Of a stretch of 64,000 nt of DNA, positions 37,287 through 46,135 are shown in pieces (position 1 is the first letter of the stretch; every line of letters begins with the position of its first letter). The position numbers and the translations under genes are program-made. The DNA is taken from the NCBI GenBank assembly GCA_022772085.1, contig JALFBN010000007.1, forward strand, positions 229,511 to 293,510, given 5' to 3'. The stretch is from Porphyromonas sp. GTDB taxonomy: Bacteria > Bacteroidota > Bacteroidia > Bacteroidales > Porphyromonadaceae. The notes under the pieces were generated by a model. The model was not told the origin of the DNA and searched no databases. It worked only from the letters and a program-made list of their open reading frames with translations.

Positions 37287-37325
37287 TCTCTCCTCTAAAG
37301 ATCCCAAAGTGTTCGTATTAGTACA

Positions 37326-37706
37326 ATGACAAACAAAGCCATTATTAGCATAGGTAGCAATAAGGATCGTACCAATAATATTAATAGCGTAACCCAATTG
37401 CTCCAATCCACATATCCGGGGAGTCGCTTCTCGACACCCGAAATTACTGATCCGATAGACCTCCCCGAAGGTACAAAGCCTTTCCTTAATCTTGTGGCAA
37501 TGATCCCGACCAGTGAATCCAGAGTCGATTTTTGTGCCAAACTTAAGGAGATAGAAAAGGATTTTGGCCGTGATCCTGATGATGACGAGGAGGGGATCAT
37601 TCCAATGGATGTAGACCTGATCGAATGGAATGACGAGGTGATAAAACCTCACGATTTGGTGCGTCCCTACGTCGTTTCCGGTATGGAGGAGATCGATGAA
37701 TTCTAA
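37326..37706 (+). CDS. folK: HPPK-family pyrophosphokinase (FolK-like)
   Basis: A 126-residue protein resembling 6-hydroxymethyl-dihydropterin pyrophosphokinase, which transfers pyrophosphate from ATP to the pterin in folate synthesis. It begins AIISIGSNKDRTNNIN, matching the family IGSN opening, and has IPMDVDLIEWNDEVIKPHDL, corresponding to the catalytic D-x-D region. It is shorter than the usual 150-160 residues and the middle is weakly conserved, so full activity is uncertain; a second HPPK elsewhere may do the main job. relA starts 45 bases later. Confidence 0.75.
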   Translation: MTNKAIISIGSNKDRTNNINSVTQLLQSTYPGSRFSTPEITDPIDLPEGTKPFLNLVAMIPTSESRVDFCAKLKEIEKDFGRDPDDDEEGIIPMDVDLIEWNDEVIKPHDLVRPYVVSGMEEIDEF

Positions 37707-37751
37707 AGAAACTTTTTCTATTTCCCTTTATCTTCCGATAAATACCCCTCT

Positions 37752-40028
37752 ATGGATGCACCGTTAGATCCCATGTCCGAAAATCGTCCTTTCTCGGATG
37801 AAGTCTATTTCACCCGAGAGGAACGTATTCGCCTTGTGGCTCTCTATCGCTCTCTGTGCCGACTCCCTCAACTTGATATCCCCAGAGACCTTTATAGACA
37901 AAAGCTGTCCACCCTGGTCGAGAGTGGTTGTTTTGCTCGTGATGAGTTTGGCTACAATGGACTTGTTCGGCAGCTAGAGGTCGCCCTGATCGTGGCTCGG
38001 GAGTTCAATCTTGGGAATGTATCAGTATCTGCCGTTCTCTTCTATCGTTCTGTTTATAAAGGCTTTTTTTCGTTAGATGAAATAGCCCAGTTTGCACCGG
38101 AGGGTACGGCTGCATTGATTACACGGATGCGGGAGACGGCACAGATTTATATGCGACGTACGCATGTGGAGGAGTCGCTATTTCGTGAACTTCTGCTCTC
38201 TGTTGCAGAGGATGTCCGTGTCCTTCTTTTGATTATTGCGGACCGCCTCTATCGGATGCGTACGGCAAAAGATTATCTCCCCGAAGACAAGCGTCGGGAG
38301 CAGGCTGAGGAGGTAAATCGTTATTTTATTCCCCTAACTCATAAACTAGGACTCTATGCCGCCAAAGGGGAACTCGAAGATCTCTATCTCAAATACACCG
38401 ATCCAACTGCTTTTTATGAGATCAAGACGATGTTGGGAGAAACTAAAAGGGAGAGAGAGGAATACCTCCAACGATTTGTCCTCTTGCTCCGAAAACAGAT
38501 TGACTCGGGTACGAAGCGCTGGCAGTATGAGGTCAAGGCACGGACTAAAAGCATCAGTTCCATCCACAATAAGATGCATAAGAAAGGGGTCTCTTTCGAT
38601 AATATCTTTGACCTTACGGCTCTGCGGATCATTATTGATGCCCCGCCAAAGGAGGAGCACGAAGCCTGTTGGTATTGTTATAGTCTGATCACGGACGTTT
38701 TCGCTCCTGATATCAGTCGTCTTCGAGATTGGATAACACATCCCAAAGACAATGGCTACGAATCGTTACAGATCACGGTAGAGGGGCCTGACAATCGCTT
38801 TATAGAGGTTCAAATCCGCACCCGAAGGATGGATGAGGTGGCGGAGCGTGGCGTAGCTGCGCACTGGCGTTATAAGGGGCTGCGGAGTGAAGGACAATTG
38901 GATAGTACCCTCACTTCGGTGCGCCAAATGCTGGAGACAAAACCTGACGAATCTACCTCCGGAGATGAGCAATATAGCCTTGGAGCTCCTACGGAGATCT
39001 ACGTTTTTACCCCCCGTGGAGAGCTGAAGAAATTACCCCCGGAGGCTACGGTACTAGATTTTGCCTTTGCGATTCACTCTAATGTAGGAGCGAAGGCTGT
39101 GGCGGCACAGGTCAATGGTAAAAATGTTGCTCTGCGTACTGTATTGCATAATGGCGATACCGTAAGCATAACAACCAGTCGCAATCAGTATCCTCGTGAG
39201 GATTGGTTGCAAATTGTGGTGAGTTCGTCTGCCAAGAACAAGATCAGACAGAAATTACGTGAGCGCAGCGAAAAGGGACTGAGCGAGGCTCGTTCGACCT
39301 TGGAGCGACGTATCCGCAATAGACACCTCATGTGGGACGAAGGAGTGTTCAATCAACTGACCCGTAAGATGGGATATGCTGCGCTCAATGATTTCTTTCG
39401 CCATGTTGCCGAAGAGAAGATTGATCTGAACCACTTCTTAGAGGAGTATCAACGGCGTTATGATGCCCAATATAGCGTTGAAGCTACAACGAGCCAAGAA
39501 ACGTTAAGCGTTCCACTTTCTTATGAAGCTGTCCAGACAGGAGATACTCCCGGGCGGGACAATACTATTGCCGGGCGCGGCGAGGGTACAGTTGTCATCG
39601 TTGATGATAGTCTTAATGGGGTCGATTATGCGTTAGCGCAGTGCTGTAATCCTCAGTTTGGCGATGCCATTATCGCCTATCCCTCTAGGACAGGCATTCG
39701 TATTCACCGTAAGAGTTGCCCCAATGTCCCCTTTTTGGTGCAGAATAATCCTGAGAAAATCCTTCCTGCCGAGTGGAGCGGCCTTGGATCTTCTCAGCCC
39801 AAAGCTCACCTTTACATAGAGGCGGTGGATAGTGCAGAGTTGCTCTCACGATTGGTTTCTTTGGTCAAAAATAGTACGGACGTCAAGCTCTTGAGTTACA
39901 ATATACAGACGCGAGATGGGCTGATTGATGCCGAGTTTACCATTCAGGCCCCGCGCCCACGGATGAACGCCCTGCGTAACCAGTTGGCTACACTGTCAGG
40001 AGTTCATGCCGTGCGTTTACGCCTATAA
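37752..40028 (+). CDS. relA: RelA/SpoT-family (p)ppGpp synthetase with degenerate HD domain
   Basis: A 758-residue RSH protein making the alarmone (p)ppGpp under amino-acid starvation. Domain order is HD (1-210), synthetase (about 240-370), TGS (IYVFTPRGELKKL..), a conserved helical part and a C-terminal ACT domain. In the HD domain the metal-binding LLHDvvED site is LFYRSVYK (residues 96-103) and DRLHNMRT is DRLYRMRT, so hydrolysis is lost. The synthetase keeps RTKSISSIHNK, DLTALRI and EVQIRT, though the usual H of SLH is Q. This makes it the RelA-type enzyme, needing a separate hydrolase. A terminator follows. Confidence 0.92.
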   Translation: MDAPLDPMSENRPFSDEVYFTREERIRLVALYRSLCRLPQLDIPRDLYRQKLSTLVESGCFARDEFGYNGLVRQLEVALIVAREFNLGNVSVSAVLFYRSVYKGFFSLDEIAQFAPEGTAALITRMRETAQIYMRRTHVEESLFRELLLSVAEDVRVLLLIIADRLYRMRTAKDYLPEDKRREQAEEVNRYFIPLTHKLGLYAAKGELEDLYLKYTDPTAFYEIKTMLGETKREREEYLQRFVLLLRKQIDSGTKRWQYEVKARTKSISSIHNKMHKKGVSFDNIFDLTALRIIIDAPPKEEHEACWYCYSLITDVFAPDISRLRDWITHPKDNGYESLQITVEGPDNRFIEVQIRTRRMDEVAERGVAAHWRYKGLRSEGQLDSTLTSVRQMLETKPDESTSGDEQYSLGAPTEIYVFTPRGELKKLPPEATVLDFAFAIHSNVGAKAVAAQVNGKNVALRTVLHNGDTVSITTSRNQYPREDWLQIVVSSSAKNKIRQKLRERSEKGLSEARSTLERRIRNRHLMWDEGVFNQLTRKMGYAALNDFFRHVAEEKIDLNHFLEEYQRRYDAQYSVEATTSQETLSVPLSYEAVQTGDTPGRDNTIAGRGEGTVVIVDDSLNGVDYALAQCCNPQFGDAIIAYPSRTGIRIHRKSCPNVPFLVQNNPEKILPAEWSGLGSSQPKAHLYIEAVDSAELLSRLVSLVKNSTDVKLLSYNIQTRDGLIDAEFTIQAPRPRMNALRNQLATLSGVHAVRLRL

Positions 40029-40088
40029 AAAAAGTTTTAGATAAGTTCTTTTGTTATGAGGCTCATCTCTTGCTGAAGAACCGGATAA

Positions 40089-40117
40089 GAAACGCCTTTT
40101 CAAGGGCGTTTTTTTGT
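40089..40117 (+). terminator. rho-independent terminator after relA
   Basis: AACGCCTT and AAGGGCGTT form a stem (40091-40110) followed by T7. Confidence 0.85.
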
Positions 40118-40158
40118 TTTAATACTACCCTTTTATTGCTTTGTTGGACTAGAGTTTG

Positions 40159-40166
40159 TATATTTG
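40159..40166 (+). promoter_or_regulatory. Bacteroidetes -7 element (TATATTTG)
   Basis: Exact TAnnTTTG 31 bases before the ATG at 40197. Confidence 0.7.
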
Positions 40167-40196
40167 CGACATGTAACAATACAAACAAACAGCACG

Positions 40197-40589
40197 ATGA
40201 ATTGCCGACTACTTATCTCCGGGGTGGCTCTTTTGGTAGCCCTCCTTGCTACAAGTTGTAGCTCTAATTTTTATCTTTCTTCTCGCTATACCTTTGAGAA
40301 GGTACGCCTTGGGATGACCAAGGAGGAGGTCTATAAAAACACCAGCCTACGCCCTATCAAGTTTGCCAAGGTCTTAGACAAGGATGGTTCGGAGATTGAA
40401 ACCATGTATTTTAAGACCAGTCTTGTAGAGGATCCGTTACTAGGGAAAAATGTTCGGATTTATGCCAACCAAGTCCTTCAATTCCGCAACGGTCGTCTCA
40501 TCTCCATTTTGCAGGAGCCGGAGCAGGTAGTAACACCTTATCATGTAAATGGAGCTCCCGTTGTAAGTGCCTCGGTCTCGCTTGAGTAG
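40197..40589 (+). CDS. BamE/SmpA-like small lipoprotein
   Basis: A 130-residue lipoprotein. The ATG at 40197 starts a signal peptide with lipobox LATSC (Cys21). The mature part begins YTFEKVRLGMTKEEVYKNT, the helix-turn pattern of the SmpA/OmlA (BamE-like) domain in which GMT-x-x-E-V caps two helices before a three-stranded sheet. E. coli BamE helps assemble outer-membrane barrels; many Bacteroidetes proteins share the fold without this role. Own promoter; a shared convergent terminator follows. Confidence 0.72.
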   Translation: MNCRLLISGVALLVALLATSCSSNFYLSSRYTFEKVRLGMTKEEVYKNTSLRPIKFAKVLDKDGSEIETMYFKTSLVEDPLLGKNVRIYANQVLQFRNGRLISILQEPEQVVTPYHVNGAPVVSASVSLE

Positions 40590-40617
40590 GTCACTGCTCC
40601 CATTGGATAAAAAGAAT

Positions 40618-40656
40618 CCCCATTATCTGAGTGAAAGTAGCACTTGGGTAATGGGG
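40618..40656. terminator. bidirectional terminator between convergent genes
   Basis: CCCCATTA (40618-40625) pairs with TAATGGGG (40649-40656), with A-rich DNA on one side and T-rich on the other. It serves both the lipoprotein gene and the minus-strand operon. Confidence 0.65.
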
Positions 40657-40725
40657 TTTCTATTTCAGAACTTACTTCCTAAGTATACGTAGCGTAGGGG
40701 AGGATCTTTCTCTCAACATTCGGGA

Positions 40726-42066
40726 TCAAAAGCTATACTTTGCTTTGATCCAGCCTTCAGAATTCTTTTGGAATAGACCAAAGTACCCCTTGTCTCCATG
40801 GAACCAGTCATAACCTGCCATCAGATGGATTTGATCGCTTAGGGCATAGTCCGCAGAAAATCGGCTAAACCAACTCATACCGTCCAGATCGAGATACGTA
40901 AAATTAGAAAGCTGTAATGTGTTGCTGAACAACTTCTTCGAGAGGTGAAGTGTTGCGATAAAGTCTTGCTTTGAGGTTAATCCTACGGGGGGATTCAGCA
41001 GATGTTCGCAGGAGATTTGAGCCATTAAAATCCAATCATTTGGTGCATACCAATCCGCACCAATGAGCCAGTGAATCGTATTGCATCCTTGTTCTCGGAC
41101 AAAATGTTTGTCTATGTTATAGGCAACTTCCCCTCGTAGCACAAATTCTTCCAAAGGCTTGGATATATCCGCTCCGACGAATCCCATGCGAAAATACTCA
41201 GGCCTGAGAAGTATCTCATTACTGCCCGGAAGTTGATTTATTACAGGCCTCTTATTCCAAGTGTGCAGGGCAGAAAAAGAAAAGTCTATCCCGGGTAGCG
41301 TGGCAGAGAGTCGTCCTCCATACTCTACATTCTTCAATGTGAATGCCGGATGCGACCTCTCTTCTTGCCAACGTATTGGCATGGGCATGGATTGATTGGC
41401 CAAAAGACTCCAAGGATTGGTCGGTTGTATAGGCAATTTGAATCCCTCGAAGAAGGGAATTGCCAGCAATTCCAATTTGAACGTTTCATTGTAGAGAAAC
41501 CCTCGCAATGCGTTTACAGGCATTCGGATATCGTCATAATCCTGAGCTAAGAACTCTGTCATATCCATAGGAGATACGACATCCGTGATACGTATACCAT
41601 CAGCAGCTCCCCAAATAACCAATTGCCGTCCTAAGCGTATCCCCCAATGATCCTCTCGGTAATCAAAATAAGCCTCCCGAAGTTGAAACCCGTTGGCCTC
41701 CTTGATGATGGGATTATACTGGGCATTGAGCGAGACAAAAAGAGAAGAACGATCAATTTTTAGTTCCGCTTCGCCTCGTACCCTCGTGCGTGAGGAGAGG
41801 AAGTCGTGAGGAGATGCGCTCCGCATAGCATGATAAGTATCGACGAAGCCCTTTACTGAAAAGACCGATCCTGACTCCTGCAAAGAAGGTTCTTCAGTGC
41901 CATCTATGAACTCCTCTTCCAAAATTTTCAAGGTGCTATCCCTAAGAAGGGAGAATTGCGACTCCTCTTCGGATTCGACAACTCCTCTCTCATTTTGAGC
42001 TATCGCTCCCAACGCCCCCGTAAGGACAAGAGGAACGATAGCCATGATACGATACAATAACTTCAT
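40726..42066 (-). CDS. DUF1302-like outer-membrane barrel protein
   Basis: A 446-residue exported protein with signal peptide (cleavage near AIAQ). The mature protein alternates aromatic-rich amphipathic strands and ends in a Phe-terminal strand (GWIKAKYSF), as outer-membrane barrels do. The region GIRLGRQLVIWGAADGIRITDVVSPMDM resembles DUF1302 proteins, whose genes often accompany RND/MMPL transporters. It is the last gene of the tetR-led operon; its start overlaps the LolA-like stop by one base. Probably the outer-membrane end of an export path. Confidence 0.75.
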   Translation of the reverse strand: MKLLYRIMAIVPLVLTGALGAIAQNERGVVESEEESQFSLLRDSTLKILEEEFIDGTEEPSLQESGSVFSVKGFVDTYHAMRSASPHDFLSSRTRVRGEAELKIDRSSLFVSLNAQYNPIIKEANGFQLREAYFDYREDHWGIRLGRQLVIWGAADGIRITDVVSPMDMTEFLAQDYDDIRMPVNALRGFLYNETFKLELLAIPFFEGFKLPIQPTNPWSLLANQSMPMPIRWQEERSHPAFTLKNVEYGGRLSATLPGIDFSFSALHTWNKRPVINQLPGSNEILLRPEYFRMGFVGADISKPLEEFVLRGEVAYNIDKHFVREQGCNTIHWLIGADWYAPNDWILMAQISCEHLLNPPVGLTSKQDFIATLHLSKKLFSNTLQLSNFTYLDLDGMSWFSRFSADYALSDQIHLMAGYDWFHGDKGYFGLFQKNSEGWIKAKYSF

Positions 42067-42848
42067 CAGAAAGTTCCTTTTTCCAATGTTGTTACATTAA
42101 ACTTGGCCTCCGGTAGGGCAACGTTGAACTTGGAATTTTTTATCTCAAGAATCGTCTTATGCCCCGTCTGTACATTGACCATCTCCAACTTCTGTGCTAC
42201 CCAAAAGCCATTGACTCTCTGAATGTCACTTAAGGTCAGTTGGCGGTGTAATTTTCCCATTCGATCGTAATACTCCACCTTAATGGGTACTAAACAATCT
42301 TGCCGTATCCAGGTGATTTTTTTACTGAATAGGTCTCTAGGGTCTTTGGGGGTTGACTCCAATTTCCAGCAGACATTTCCGGCTATCGTTTCATTGCCCA
42401 GCAACTTGTGTTCGTCTTCATCAACATTGCGACTTCCCATATCGTCATAGGTAAAGTCACTTCCCATGAAGTAATCTTTTTTTGCGGAGGAGCCACTGAT
42501 ACGACGAGTCTTCTTCATTGACGGGAGATAGAGCCACTTGTCATCATCTTTTCCTATTTGATCGTAATCCCACGTGAGGAATCCAGTCCCTTTTACATCC
42601 CCGGGATAAAGGAAAAACATGAGCGTCTTGCGGTCACGCTTTCCCTTACCTGTATCAATGGAATAGGATACAAGTTTTCGCTCTCGGACACTACCTCTCT
42701 TATTGACAAGTTGCATCGTAAGTTCAGATTGGCGAGTATCTCCATCGGGACGATCCTTTACTCGTTGTGCTATGTCACGTCCTGTTTGGGCTTGAGCTGT
42801 GGCAAAAAGTGCCATGGTTGCCGCAATGGTGAGGATAATCTTTTTCAT
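42066..42848 (-). CDS. LolA-like outer-membrane lipoprotein-sorting family protein
   Basis: A 260-residue periplasmic protein with signal peptide ending ATAQAQ. It belongs to the LolA-fold, uncharacterised-type family: [33 protein letters not shown], and [22 protein letters not shown] on adjacent strands. The LolA/LppX-type cup binds lipids or hydrophobic ligands. It lies between the MMPL gene and the barrel gene, coupled by overlap to the latter, which suggests it shuttles substrate across the periplasm. Confidence 0.8.
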   Translation of the reverse strand: MKKIILTIAATMALFATAQAQTGRDIAQRVKDRPDGDTRQSELTMQLVNKRGSVRERKLVSYSIDTGKGKRDRKTLMFFLYPGDVKGTGFLTWDYDQIGKDDDKWLYLPSMKKTRRISGSSAKKDYFMGSDFTYDDMGSRNVDEDEHKLLGNETIAGNVCWKLESTPKDPRDLFSKKITWIRQDCLVPIKVEYYDRMGKLHRQLTLSDIQRVNGFWVAQKLEMVNVQTGHKTILEIKNSKFNVALPEAKFNVTTLEKGTF

Positions 42849-42898
42849 AATGAATTGTATTTATCGTTGTGTACTTGTATTCTGCCAAGCAGGATAGG

Positions 42899-45265
42899 TC
42901 AATTGCTTCCTTCGGTTACGCTCTCTTTGCCGAATATGTGGAAGCGACGTAGTAGAAGAGGTGTTATAAAGAGGTCGGCAAGCAAAGCCGCAAGCATCCC
43001 GGCAACGGATAGAATCCCCATGTGTATGAAGGAGGTACTTTGGGAGATTGTATAAGCTCCGAAGTTGGAACTAATAATAATGCTCGTCAGTACGATAGGA
43101 GTACCCACGATGCGGAATGTTTTGAGTATGGCTCCTCGATAATTGCGTTGTCGGTCAAACTCCAAATGGCTATGATTGATAAAATGGATGGTATCATCGA
43201 CTGCCAATCCAAGGATCATAGGCATGATGGTTGCAGTCATCATATCCAAAGGATAGTCCATCCATCCCATCAAACCTCCGACCACAATAGCCGGGAATAT
43301 ATTCGGAATAAGCCCGATGAGGCCGACACGAATACTCCCAAAGACAATCATCATCAGGATTCCGACGATAAGAAGGGATATGAGGAAGGAAACGATTTGC
43401 CCTCGGACAATATATTGCATCATCGTGGTAAATTGAGGAAGAGAACCAACGGGAGAGATTGTTGCCGTGGGAAACAGTTTTTTTGCCTGCTCGGTAACAT
43501 CGGCTAACTCTCGCTCTGCCTCTCCCGAGTTATATGCCGAAAGTTCTACTCGCAAACGGAGATGACGATAGTCGTAATCGATCCAATTCTCCGCCTCGCT
43601 ACCACCTGCATTCTCGTAGAGCAGTATCTGTTGTGCAATTTCATCCGGGCTATCGGGGATTTTATAGTACCGAGCATCATCGCTGTGAAGTGTCTGATTT
43701 AGATCCTTTAGAATGTCAAGAAGAGAAGTTGTTCTCCTCGTAAGGGGATAACCTTTTACAATGGAAGTTAGAGAGTCCAAAGCGTGCAGATTCTCGGGAA
43801 GTTTGGCATCTCCATTATTGGGGAGGCTGATCATGACATCATACGAATAGATCGACCCTAATTCGCTCTCCCCTACCTCTAGAATGTTACGCACGTATTC
43901 AACTCGTCGCCCCATAGTGCGTTCTACGTCAAAAGCTGCCTCTATCTTGGTGAATTGATAGATCAATACTCCCGTTACGATCGCAAAGATGAGTATAATT
44001 GCTCTCTGATGTCGCATGACAAATACCCCTAGTCGCTCCATTTGTCGGTCTAACCACTGTTTCCCTTCCTCTTTTTGAGATTGGGTGTGTGGAGCTTTAT
44101 CTTTACCAAAGCTCAATGCGGCAGGCATGACCGTGATGGCTATAAGGAAGGTAAATAGTACGCTGGAGGCTGTTGCAATCCCTACAAAATGCATCGGAAT
44201 GATGGGAATAGCAAGAAACGAAAGCAGAGCGGCAAGGGTGGTTAGAGCACTGAAGAATGTAGGCCAGCCCAACTCTCCAATCGTCTCTATGGCGGCCTGT
44301 TTGCGCTTGCCATGTATGCGTTGCTGTCGTCTGAAATAAGAGTAAATATGAATATTGTACGCTACGGCGACAGCAAATGCCAGTAGCATCGGGATTAGAA
44401 TCATCCCACTGTCTATGGAAAAGTGTAGAAATCCGAGTATCCCATAAGCCATCACAACAGATCCGATAGCCGTTGCAATGGGTACGATAACACCCCGAAT
44501 AGATCGAGTTGCAAGAGCCAAAACGATCAAGGCCAGGAGGATCGCAATACCCATCACTTTAGGCATCTCTCCGTTGATCCAATCCATCTTCTGTTGGGTC
44601 AAATAGGGCATTCCGGCCCCCTTGAGATGGAGCGATTGATATTCGGGCTTCGTGATAATGTGGTGTAGCTCTCGCCCTGTTTGGATCTCAGGAGATAGAG
44701 CCCCTTTGTGGGTGTTCCATATCGAATCGTGAGGAAATGGCTGCAACTTGAGTAAGATCCAAGAGTGTTTACCGTCCCCGGATACGAGATGATTGGCGAT
44801 ATTGGGTTTCAAGAGAGCCTTGCGTCGTATCTCGGCAAGTCCCGCAGCATCGGTTGGGATATCCTCGGGGACAATTTGTTCGATACTCATCCCCTCATCA
44901 TTGCCGATCATAAACTCAATATCTGAGAGGGAGGTGATCTTCTCTCCATAGGAGATGCTATCGAGCATCTCGTTGGTCAGTTGGCGAATGAGGGATAAAT
45001 TCTCGTGCGTAAAGGTGTTGTCACACTCCGTCAGCACGGCGGCATAATTGTCATTCCCGAATACGGATTTGAACTCTTCGGTTTGCAAGAGCATGGGGTC
45101 GTCTGCAAGAAAGTAATCCTCCCAAGAGGTTTTGATGTTCAGGTTCCGACTCCCGATAAATCCAAGAATAAAGAGGATGGAGAATACGATCAATATGATC
45201 CACCTTCCTTTGATGATCCACTCACCTTGGCGAAGGAACCAGTGATTTACGCGTTCTATTTTCAT
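42899..45265 (-). CDS. MMPL/RND-family transporter
   Basis: A 788-residue inner-membrane transporter with about 12 helices in two similar halves, each with a large periplasmic domain after the first helix. The frame is open from 45307, but the ATG at 45265 (MKIERVNHWFLRQGEW) is preferred. Charged residues inside helices (for example GLAVDDTIHFINHSHLEF near residue 690) fit proton-driven export, and the half lengths match MMPL proteins that move lipids such as hopanoids or mycolates. It follows tetR by 17 bases and precedes the periplasmic and barrel partners. Confidence 0.87.
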   Translation of the reverse strand: MKIERVNHWFLRQGEWIIKGRWIILIVFSILFILGFIGSRNLNIKTSWEDYFLADDPMLLQTEEFKSVFGNDNYAAVLTECDNTFTHENLSLIRQLTNEMLDSISYGEKITSLSDIEFMIGNDEGMSIEQIVPEDIPTDAAGLAEIRRKALLKPNIANHLVSGDGKHSWILLKLQPFPHDSIWNTHKGALSPEIQTGRELHHIITKPEYQSLHLKGAGMPYLTQQKMDWINGEMPKVMGIAILLALIVLALATRSIRGVIVPIATAIGSVVMAYGILGFLHFSIDSGMILIPMLLAFAVAVAYNIHIYSYFRRQQRIHGKRKQAAIETIGELGWPTFFSALTTLAALLSFLAIPIIPMHFVGIATASSVLFTFLIAITVMPAALSFGKDKAPHTQSQKEEGKQWLDRQMERLGVFVMRHQRAIILIFAIVTGVLIYQFTKIEAAFDVERTMGRRVEYVRNILEVGESELGSIYSYDVMISLPNNGDAKLPENLHALDSLTSIVKGYPLTRRTTSLLDILKDLNQTLHSDDARYYKIPDSPDEIAQQILLYENAGGSEAENWIDYDYRHLRLRVELSAYNSGEAERELADVTEQAKKLFPTATISPVGSLPQFTTMMQYIVRGQIVSFLISLLIVGILMMIVFGSIRVGLIGLIPNIFPAIVVGGLMGWMDYPLDMMTATIMPMILGLAVDDTIHFINHSHLEFDRQRNYRGAILKTFRIVGTPIVLTSIIISSNFGAYTISQSTSFIHMGILSVAGMLAALLADLFITPLLLRRFHIFGKESVTEGSN

Positions 45266-45282
45266 ATGTTCTACTTGAAAAA

Positions 45283-45903
45283 TTAAGCATTCAACAGAGC
45301 CTTCCAACCACCCGTACCATATAGAGTAAACTCCTGAAGGCTTCGTGTGATCTCTTCATCGGTTAAGTCTTGATGAAAAGCGATCTCTCCCATAATGGTT
45401 ACCCACCATGCACTTTGTACATGAACAAAAAAAGGGGATACATCTACCCGCAGATTGGGAAAGCGTTGTTTCATAAGGCGAAGGTATTCTTCGCCTATTT
45501 GAGCTTGTCGTCGTATGAGATCGTTCCGATAATTTTCGAGAGAAGAACCTCCGGATTGAAACAGTGCAAGGTGGAGTATATCCCTATGCTTGCGAACAAT
45601 CGTCAGGCTATCTTCCATCATTTTATCTTGATAACTTTCATCGGTGAAGACGGATAGGGTCAAGAACTCCTCGTCATTATGATGATAGAGCATTCGATCA
45701 ATATCGCTCAAAAGAGGTTGCAATACGGCTCTGAAGAGGTCGTCCTTGCTCTCGTAATAATTGTATATATTGCTGACTACAATACCGACCTCTTGTGCGA
45801 TTTTTCGTAAAGATGCACCTTTGTACCCTGCCCGAGTAAATTCTGTACGAGCTGCCTTTAAGATGCTCTCTCGAATCGTAGGAATAGTGTTTTGCTCTAC
45901 CAT
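45283..45903 (-). CDS. TetR/AcrR-family transcriptional regulator
   Basis: A 206-residue repressor type. The N-terminal helix-turn-helix is clear (IRESILKAARTEFTRAGYKGASLRKIAQEVGIVVSNIYNYY, near residues 10-50), and the C-terminal two-thirds is the ligand-binding and dimerisation domain. It is the first gene of the MMPL operon. A palindrome (45956-45970) sits inside its own promoter spacer, so it very likely represses itself and the transporter until a ligand releases it. Confidence 0.92.
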   Translation of the reverse strand: MVEQNTIPTIRESILKAARTEFTRAGYKGASLRKIAQEVGIVVSNIYNYYESKDDLFRAVLQPLLSDIDRMLYHHNDEEFLTLSVFTDESYQDKMMEDSLTIVRKHRDILHLALFQSGGSSLENYRNDLIRRQAQIGEEYLRLMKQRFPNLRVDVSPFFVHVQSAWWVTIMGEIAFHQDLTDEEITRSLQEFTLYGTGGWKALLNA

Positions 45904-45941
45904 ATTGCTTTGTTAAGGGTGACTTTATCTGTAACTGATGG

Positions 45942-45949
45942 CAAAGGTA
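45942..45949 (-). promoter_or_regulatory. tetR promoter, -7 element TACCTTTG (minus strand)
   Basis: Plus-strand CAAAGGTA; a minus-strand TTG lies at 45970-45972, 20 bases upstream, as the -33 element. Confidence 0.75.
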
Positions 45950-45955
45950 GAGTGA

Positions 45956-45970
45956 GTGAACGGTGTTCAC
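45956..45970. promoter_or_regulatory. TetR operator candidate
   Basis: GTGAAC-GGT-GTTCAC, a perfect 6-bp inverted repeat with 3-bp spacer. It lies between the -33 and -7 elements, where a bound TetR dimer would block RNA polymerase. Confidence 0.65.
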
Positions 45971-46066
45971 AATACCCAATTCTCGGGAAAGTTTTATTCT
46001 ATATTGCCTACATGAGGGGACTTTTTGCGTGAATATCCGAAAGGATACTGAATGGAGATAAAAAAA

Positions 46067-46105
46067 TCCTCCTCTGATCGTAAGGACTAGAGGAGGACTT
46101 TTTTG
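46067..46105. terminator. strong bidirectional terminator after mmdB
   Basis: Perfect 9-bp arms TCCTCCTCT (46067-46075) and AGAGGAGGA (46089-46097) flanked by an A6 run on one side and T6 on the other. It separates the mmd operon from the tetR operon. Confidence 0.8.
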
Positions 46106-46135
46106 CTCCCATCAAGGGAGAGCAAGTAAAGGATT

